Below, one piece after another: positions 5,513-10,457 of a DNA stretch of 10,457 bases; position 1 is the stretch's first letter; each line of letters opens with the position of its first letter. Under the pieces are notes generated by a model, which was not told where the DNA came from, did not search any database, and worked only from the letters and a program-made list of their open reading frames with translations. The position numbers and the translations under genes were made by a program. Source of the stretch: JBBRRP01 sp964609655 (GTDB taxonomy: Bacteria > Myxococcota_A > Polyangia > Polyangiales > Polyangiaceae); assembly GCA_964609655.1 (NCBI GenBank), contig CAZSUA010000197.1, positions 1 to 10,457 on the forward strand, given 5' to 3'.

Positions 5513-6838
5513 ATGCAAGGTGGCCGTTTTGAGCTCGGAAGCGTGTGCAACGCAGCCACTTTCGTAAGCCCACCTGACCCTAATCAAGCGCGAACAGCGC
5601 GCGAGACCGAGCTTCGGGCGCGCTATCTACGTTCACGTGCGCTTTCGGAAAAAGCGTGCTCGCTCATTCCCGGCGGCCACCATTTGTCAGGGAAGGCGCT
5701 CGTCGATTTCGAGACCACGCCCGCGTATTTCGAACGCGGCAGCGGCGCGATGCTCTACGACGTCGACGGCCACGAATACGTCGACTACTTGATGGCGTTC
5801 GGCGCTCAGCTACTCGGCTATGCCAGGCCCGAAGTCGAAACCGCCGCCCATGAGCAAGCCAAACGCGGGAATCTGCTCTCGCTCAACCACCCGCTTCACG
5901 TCGAGCTAATCGAAACCCTGCTGCCGCTTTTCCCAGGCGCGGAGATGGGCACCTTCTTCAAGACCGGCTCGGAGGCGACGACGGCCGCCTTGCGCATCGC
6001 GCGCGCAAAAACCGGCCGCAAAGCGGTCGCTCGCGCCGGTTACCACGGCTGGCACGACTGGTGTTTGCCACGCGAACGGTTCGTGCCTGACGGGTTGGAT
6101 CAGCAGATACCGGAGTTTCGCGCCAACGACCCCGCCAGCTTGCAGGCGCTGTTCGACGCAAACCCGCGCGGAATAGCCGCCGTGATCCTCGCGCCCGAGA
6201 TGGTGCTGCCGTTTGAACCGCAAATTTTCCATGAGCTTGCCAGGATCACCAGAGCGCACGGCGCGCTGTTCATCATGGACGAGGTCAAGACCGGATTGCG
6301 AATAGCGCCTGGCTCGGTTTGTGCGCGGGTCGATCTGGTCCCAGACCTGTTCACGGTGAGCAAGGCGCTGGGAAACGGTTGGCCGATCGCGGTGACACTC
6401 GGTCGGCGCGAGGTCATGGAGGTCGCCGCCGGCATGCACTACTCTGCCACTTTCCACGGCGAAACCACAGCGATGGCCGCAGCGCTGGAGACAATTCGTA
6501 TTGTCCAACGTGAGAACGTGCAAGAGCACGTGCACGCTCTGGGACAGCGCCTGATTGACGGCCTCAACGCGTTGATTGCGGACAGCCCGGTGTCGGCGTT
6601 GGCCTACGCTGAACCGCTACCGGCGATGCCGTTCTTTAAGTTCACCGAGCCGGACGCAACCCTCAACTTGGAGTTGACGCGCTGCTTCTACCGCGAGGTC
6701 CTGGCGCTCGGGCAGTTGCTGCACCCGCGTCACCTTTGGTTTCTGAGCGCGGCACATACGCACGCCGACGTCGAAACCACCCTCGTCGCTTGTCGAACCG
6801 CACTACACAAGACTCTCGAACTCTGCCGCGACCTCTGA
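5513..6838 (+). CDS. Class III PLP-dependent aminotransferase (glutamate-1-semialdehyde aminomutase-like)
   Basis: A 441-residue cytosolic fold-type I PLP enzyme. The phosphate-binding segment is FKTGSEATTAALRIARAKTGR at about residues 149-169. Next comes YHGWHDW, where the aromatic residue stacks on PLP in relatives. The cofactor-nitrogen Asp is D256 in FIMDEVKTGLR, and the Schiff-base lysine is K284 in FTVSKALGNGWPIA. HLSGKALVDFETTPAYFERG near the N-terminus and FHGETTAMAAALETI are typical of the glutamate-1-semialdehyde aminomutase branch. It is probably not the housekeeping hemL enzyme, because GSEATT replaces the usual SGTEAT-type motif and the neighbours are a DUF2171 gene and a glycosidase; I therefore give no symbol. 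It may act on an amino or keto acid, or on a sugar or secondary-metabolite precursor. ATG 5513 is chosen for its GAGG site. A longer frame to 5420 would run into the upstream gene. Confidence 0.9.
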   Translation: MQGGRFELGSVCNAATFVSPPDPNQARTARETELRARYLRSRALSEKACSLIPGGHHLSGKALVDFETTPAYFERGSGAMLYDVDGHEYVDYLMAFGAQLLGYARPEVETAAHEQAKRGNLLSLNHPLHVELIETLLPLFPGAEMGTFFKTGSEATTAALRIARAKTGRKAVARAGYHGWHDWCLPRERFVPDGLDQQIPEFRANDPASLQALFDANPRGIAAVILAPEMVLPFEPQIFHELARITRAHGALFIMDEVKTGLRIAPGSVCARVDLVPDLFTVSKALGNGWPIAVTLGRREVMEVAAGMHYSATFHGETTAMAAALETIRIVQRENVQEHVHALGQRLIDGLNALIADSPVSALAYAEPLPAMPFFKFTEPDATLNLELTRCFYREVLALGQLLHPRHLWFLSAAHTHADVETTLVACRTALHKTLELCRDL

Positions 6839-6988
6839 TTCTGCGGCGCTCGCCGCTGCTACGCGGAGCGGCCACATGAGTGAGTCATTTTTGTTCGGGT
6901 GTAGCGTTCTGGATGTCACGCCTTTCATGTTGCCGGCCACAAACGCAAGACGTCGACTCCGCGTGAAAGCGTAGTACGCTGCATACGC

Positions 6989-8866
6989 ATGCCCCGCAGG
7001 TATCAATCGCGCATTGGGCTGTTCGACTCTTTGCCGCCAGCTCCGCTGGATGCTGAAGATGCCTCGGACACTATGGGCTATCCGCGTCCGCAGCTGCGGC
7101 GCGACGAATGGTTTTCATTGGATGGCACGTGGGATTTCGAAATCGACAGCGATGGGGTGGCGCGCAGCCCCGACCAGGTCAATTGGTCCACCAAGATCGT
7201 CGTGCCCTTCTCGCCCGAGACGAGCCGAAGCGGCGTCGCGGATACTGGCCTCTATCACGCGTGCTGGTATCGACGAACGTTCGTCGTTCCCAAGCTCGAG
7301 CCGAATGAACGTCTGCTCCTGCATTTCGGCGCCGTCGACTACCACGCAACCGTATGGCTGAATGGTGCGCGCCTCGGCGAACACGAGGGCGGGTACTCAC
7401 CGTTCCATTTCGACGTCACCGATCACGTCGACCGAGCGCAGGCAGAGCAATGCGTCGTGGTGCGCGCGGAAGATGACCCCACCGACCTCGAAAAACCGCG
7501 AGGAAAGCAGGATTGGCAGCTCGATCCGCACTCCATTTGGTATCCCCGCACCACCGGCATTTGGCAGACGGTTTGGCTCGAAAGAGTGCCCGAGGTACGT
7601 ATTCACCAGCTGACCTGGACGTCGAACGTCGAACGCTGGGAGCTCGGTCTCGACGCTTCGGTCAGCGCGCCGCTTGGGAGTAAAGTGCGTTTGAGCGTCA
7701 AGCTTACGCTCGGTGACTTAATCCTCGCCCACGACCACTACACGGTGGTGGCTGGCGAAGTGCATCGGCGCATTTCGCTATCCGATCCTGGTATCGACGA
7801 TTTTAGGAATGAACTTCTGTGGAGTCCTGCGGCACCACGTTTGATAGACGCCGAGCTTGAGCTGACGGATGCACAAGGCCGAGTCATCGACCGCGTGAAG
7901 AGTTATACGGCGCTCCGCACGATCGCCGTGCATCGCGATAGGCTGTTGTTGAACGGCCGACCTTACATGTTGCGGATGGTGCTCGATCAGGGATACTGGC
8001 CCGACACCGGACTCACACCGCCCAGCGACGCGGCCGTGCGGCGTGATGTCGAGCTCACGAAAGCGATGGGCTTCAACGGGGTTCGCAAGCATCAGAAGAT
8101 AGAGACCCCGCGCTATTTGTACTGGGCTGACCGACTCGGCTTGTTGGTTTGGGAAGAAATGCCGAGCGCGTATAGATTCTCGAAGCGCTCAGTGGAGCGG
8201 CTGACCAAACAATGGATGGAAGTCTTGCAGCGTGATGTGAGTCACCCCTGCATCATGGCCTGGGTGCCATTCAACGAGTCCTGGGGTGTGCCTAACTTGC
8301 CCGACAGCGCACCAGAGCGTAACTACGTGAAAGCGTTATACTATTTGACAAAAACCCACGATCCCTCGCGGCCCGTCGTCGGCAACGACGGCTGGGAGAG
8401 CGTCGCTACCGATATCATTGGCATCCACGACTACGATGCGAACCACGATCGCATCGCGCGTCGCTATTGGGCACATGATGTGCTGCCAAAACTGTTCAAA
8501 CACGAGCGGCCCGCAGGGCGGGCTTTGCTCCTTGAAGGCCATTCAAGACGCGAGCACCCGATCGTGCTTTCGGAGTTCGGTGGGATGGCGCTACGCGCTA
8601 ACGACGGAACATGGGGCTACACCCAGGCCGACGACCTGCAAGCGTTCGAGCGCATCTTTACCCAGCTGCTCAAGGTGGTCCATCGCTTGGAGGCACTCTC
8701 CGGTTTTTGCTACACGCAATTCACCGACACATACCAAGAGGCCAATGGCTTGCTCCGAGCCGACCGGACGCCAAAGTTACCACTGGAGGTCATTTTTAGG
8801 GCGATTGCAGGCACCGAGATGTCGGTCCCCCCGATCGTGGTCGGCGCCCAAGACCCCGAGCCATAG
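6989..8866 (+). CDS. Glycoside hydrolase family 2 enzyme (beta-galactosidase/glucuronidase/mannosidase type)
   Basis: A 625-residue retaining beta-glycosidase. The jelly-roll sugar-binding domain covers about residues 30-200, with FSLDGTWDFEID, WYRRTFVVP, HFGAVDYHATVWLNGARLGEHEGGY split across the usual GH2 segments, and WYPRTTGIWQTVWLE. An immunoglobulin-like domain follows (about 205-305). The TIM barrel then carries the catalytic acid/base E430 in WVPFNESWG and the nucleophile E529 in IVLSEFGG. The motif KAMGFNGVRKHQKIE belongs to the barrel entry. No signal peptide is visible, so it should act in the cytoplasm on imported sugars or glycosides. The start at ATG 6989 has no good Shine-Dalgarno; ATG 7073, just before the first domain, is an alternative. 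It lies 150 nt after the aminotransferase on the same strand. Exact sugar specificity cannot be read from the sequence. Confidence 0.93.
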   Translation: MPRRYQSRIGLFDSLPPAPLDAEDASDTMGYPRPQLRRDEWFSLDGTWDFEIDSDGVARSPDQVNWSTKIVVPFSPETSRSGVADTGLYHACWYRRTFVVPKLEPNERLLLHFGAVDYHATVWLNGARLGEHEGGYSPFHFDVTDHVDRAQAEQCVVVRAEDDPTDLEKPRGKQDWQLDPHSIWYPRTTGIWQTVWLERVPEVRIHQLTWTSNVERWELGLDASVSAPLGSKVRLSVKLTLGDLILAHDHYTVVAGEVHRRISLSDPGIDDFRNELLWSPAAPRLIDAELELTDAQGRVIDRVKSYTALRTIAVHRDRLLLNGRPYMLRMVLDQGYWPDTGLTPPSDAAVRRDVELTKAMGFNGVRKHQKIETPRYLYWADRLGLLVWEEMPSAYRFSKRSVERLTKQWMEVLQRDVSHPCIMAWVPFNESWGVPNLPDSAPERNYVKALYYLTKTHDPSRPVVGNDGWESVATDIIGIHDYDANHDRIARRYWAHDVLPKLFKHERPAGRALLLEGHSRREHPIVLSEFGGMALRANDGTWGYTQADDLQAFERIFTQLLKVVHRLEALSGFCYTQFTDTYQEANGLLRADRTPKLPLEVIFRAIAGTEMSVPPIVVGAQDPEP

Positions 8867-8897
8867 CCTGGCCCAAGAGTTGCTTAAGCCTTCGTTC

Positions 8898-8902
8898 GGA
8901 GG
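8898..8902 (+). promoter_or_regulatory. Strong Shine-Dalgarno of the 53-aa candidate gene
   Basis: GGAGG lies 5 nt before the ATG at 8908, an ideal spacing. It is the main evidence that the small frame is translated. Confidence 0.5.
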
Positions 8903-8907
8903 CATCA

Positions 8908-9069
8908 ATGCGATACGGAAGCGCAAACCCCAATTCAACTGAAGAAGCCGAGTACAGTTTCCAAGAGGTGAGAGCGGAGCGAATGAGAGCCACTCTGCTG
9001 TTTCATGGCTACGCGGTCGACGAGGACAATCGGCAGGATGGGGACGAGCACCCCGAGGGCGCGCTGTAA
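8908..9069 (+). CDS. Candidate small protein (53 aa), unknown
   Basis: I do not recognise this protein. The frame runs from ATG 8908 to TAA 9067-9069 behind a textbook GGAGG site, 41 nt after the GH2 gene stops. The product begins MRYGSANPNSTEEAEYSF, has a middle part ERMRATLLFHGYAVDED, and ends in a very acidic, Gln/Asp/Glu-rich tail. No membrane span, Cys pair or known motif is visible. It could be a small regulator or the remnant of a larger gene. A hydrophobic-looking minus-strand frame covers the same bases but has no ribosome site. Confidence 0.4.
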   Translation: MRYGSANPNSTEEAEYSFQEVRAERMRATLLFHGYAVDEDNRQDGDEHPEGAL

Positions 9070-9225
9070 GGCCAAAGCACGCGGCCGCGCACCTGCTGGG
9101 CATGCAGCTTCCTGTTGTAGCTCGCCGATCGAGCGATGAAACGTAGAGAAAGGTCTTCTCCAATCGCGCGTGTCTTCTAATCTTGTGTGAAGTCGACTAG
9201 ATGCCGAAGGCATGAGGACACTCTC

Positions 9226-9313
9226 GTGAACCTTCCGGAGCTGGTCGCGAATGCGAAGGACAGGTCGTCGAACTACGCGCTGGCCAGGCCGATAGCTTGA
9301 AAGCTTTTGCGTC
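9226..9313 (+). pseudogene. Possible decayed upstream PAS/PAC coding remnant
   Basis: Just before the PAS gene, protein-like segments occur in different frames: VNLPELVANA from 9226, EGQVVELRAGQADSLKAF from 9255, and VVIDISERKQ from 9311. No single frame joins them, because of stops at 9293, 9298 and 9315. This is the pattern expected of an N-terminal extension of the PAS gene broken by small insertions or deletions. The middle segment is not itself a clear PAS match. Confidence 0.3.
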
Positions 9314-10457
9314 GTGATCGACATCAGCGAGCGGAAACAGGGTGAGGCTCTGCGGGCGAGCGAGGTGCTGGAGTTTCAGCGAGTGAGCCGCTTGCTCGAC
9401 ACCCTTCTGCGCATCGCGCCCATCGGCTTTTGCTTCGTCGATCGGGATTTGCGCTATGTGCGCATCAATGAACGTCTCGCGGCGATGAACGGCGTTTCCG
9501 TCGAGGCGCATTTGGGCCGGCATGTCTCCGAGATCGTGCCCGCACTGGGCGAAACTGCCCGCGAGGTGACGAACCGCATCCTAGCGACGGGCGAAGCCGT
9601 GTTGAATCACGAATTCTCGGGTGAGACGCCCGACGCGCCCGGGGTGACGCGTTTTTGGAGTGAAAGCTGGTATCCGGTGCCCGACGGCGCGGGTGGGGTC
9701 TTGGGGTTCGGCGTGATCGTCGAGGACATCACCGCGCGCAAGCAGACGGAGGACGCACTGCGGGAAAGTGAACAATTCACCCGCCGTGTGCTGGACAATA
9801 ATCTTGCGGCCTTCGTCGGTGTGCTGACGGTGGACGGAACCGTGACCTACGCCAACCCCGCGCCGCTGGAGGCGGCCGGCATCCCAGCCAGCGAGGTGCT
9901 CGGGAAAAAGTTCTGGGACTGCTACTGGTGGAGCTATTCCCCCGAAATCCAGACGCAATTGCGGGAGGCATGCGAACGTGCCGCCAGCGGTGAAACCGTG
10001 CGCTACGACGTGCCCGTCCGCATGGCGGGCGACACGCGGATGTGGATCGATTTCCAAGTCGCGCCGCTACGCGATGCGGAAGGGCGCATCACGCATCTCA
10101 TTCCATCGGCGATGGATATCTCGGTGCGCCGCGCTGCGGAGGAGAAGCTGGTAGATAGCGAGTCGAACCTGCGACGGTTGCTCGACACCGCCCATGAGGG
10201 CATTTGGATGCTCGACCTCGCGGGGAAGACGACATACGTGAACGCCCGCATGGCGGAGGCGCTGGGGCGGACACCTGACGAAATGGTGGGGCACGACGCC
10301 TTCGAGTTTGTCTGGCACGAGGACGTGCCCTCTGGGCAGAGCGAGTTCGAGCTGCGCCGAGCGGACAGCACGGGCCGCGAATCGGATTTTCGCTATTCCC
10401 ATAAGAACGGTTCGGCCGTGTGGTTCCAGGTCAACAGCAATCCCATCCTCGACGCAG
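9314..10457 (+). CDS. Multi-PAS-domain sensor protein, apparently 5'-truncated (runs off right edge)
   Basis: A signal-sensing protein with at least three PAS/PAC units, probably leading to a histidine kinase or GGDEF output beyond the window. PAS1 spans about 9386-9745 (RIAPIGFCFVDRDLRYVRIN to VEDITARKQ). PAS2 spans about 9776-10130 (RVLDNNLAAFVGVLTVDG to SAMDISVRRAAEEKL). PAS3 begins near 10160 (NLRRLLDTAHEGIWMLD) and is open at the edge. No membrane segment is seen. The frame is open from 9296, after an in-frame stop at 9293-9295, and its first residues, VVIDISERKQ, are the end of a further PAC domain whose body is missing. The start is uncertain: GTG 9314 is the first possible codon but has no Shine-Dalgarno, while GTG 9383 has GGAG 9 nt upstream. 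It may therefore be a trimmed, re-started gene or a pseudogene 5' end. Confidence 0.8.
   Translation, partial: MIDISERKQGEALRASEVLEFQRVSRLLDTLLRIAPIGFCFVDRDLRYVRINERLAAMNGVSVEAHLGRHVSEIVPALGETAREVTNRILATGEAVLNHEFSGETPDAPGVTRFWSESWYPVPDGAGGVLGFGVIVEDITARKQTEDALRESEQFTRRVLDNNLAAFVGVLTVDGTVTYANPAPLEAAGIPASEVLGKKFWDCYWWSYSPEIQTQLREACERAASGETVRYDVPVRMAGDTRMWIDFQVAPLRDAEGRITHLIPSAMDISVRRAAEEKLVDSESNLRRLLDTAHEGIWMLDLAGKTTYVNARMAEALGRTPDEMVGHDAFEFVWHEDVPSGQSEFELRRADSTGRESDFRYSHKNGSAVWFQVNSNPILDA

Larger units (their letters stand above)
8867..9310. other. Mostly non-coding gap between the GH2 gene and the PAS gene
   Basis: This 440-base stretch has no convincing large gene. It holds one small candidate gene (8908-9069). 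From about 9210 onward it has short blocks that look like coding sequence in shifting frames, described with the PAS gene. No tRNA, transposase or clear terminator was seen. Confidence 0.5.

Noticed and set aside
6843..6856. Hairpin GCGGC-GCTC-GCCGC directly after the aminotransferase stop, as a terminator
   Set aside because: No T-run follows the stem, and such GC-rich dyads are expected by chance at this base composition.
8777..9324. Minus-strand open frames over the GH2 tail and the following gap, one with hydrophobic segments
   Set aside because: Composition is rich in Arg, Pro and Ser as in shadow frames, no ribosome site was found, and one overlaps the real GH2 gene.
1..10457. CRISPR array, tRNA, rRNA, insertion sequence
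   Set aside because: No regularly spaced short repeats, cloverleaf, ribosomal sequence or transposase was seen; the only clear direct repeat is the PAS duplication.

Overview
The window looks like a chromosomal accessory segment of a GC-rich proteobacterium, most likely beta- or gammaproteobacterial. This rests on the high GC content, the style of the PAS sensor proteins, and the UbiG- and UbiA-type enzymes; no rRNA or tRNA was seen to fix the taxon. Genes lie on both strands in small operons, with PAS-domain sensor genes running off both ends in opposite directions.

Left part (1-1287, minus strand): a probable three-gene signalling operon. It reads from a two-CBS-domain protein (1287 to 823), through a 57-residue unknown protein (800 to 627), into a tandem PAS-domain sensor (526 leftwards out of the window).

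Centre-left (1398-4755): a compact biosynthetic locus that is the main interest of the window. A type III polyketide synthase with intact Cys-His-Asn catalytic residues (4755 to 3577) is coupled by a GTGA stop/start overlap to a small His/Asp/Glu-rich membrane protein (3580 to 3026). That gene overlaps by 136 nt, out of frame, with a UbiG-like SAM methyltransferase (3161 to 2376). A UbiA-family prenyltransferase (1532-2401, plus) converges on them, with a 26-bp tail-to-tail overlap. Taken together, the genes suggest a phenolic or pyrone lipid made by the synthase, then oxidised (possibly by the membrane protein), O-methylated and prenylated at the membrane, giving a quinone-like or meroterpenoid-like product. 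The chemistry is inferred from families, not shown by the sequence.

Centre-right (4963-6838, plus): a DUF2171 protein with a tryptophan-repeat tail, followed 7 nt later by a class III PLP aminotransferase or aminomutase of the glutamate-1-semialdehyde type. A glycoside hydrolase family 2 enzyme without a signal peptide follows (6989-8866).

Right part (8867-10457): about 450 bases with one candidate 53-residue small protein and apparently decayed sequence. It leads into a multi-PAS sensor whose 5' end looks truncated, because its open frame begins with the tail of a missing upstream PAS domain. This suggests a rearrangement boundary near 9200-9300. No CRISPR array, insertion sequence or RNA gene was recognised.
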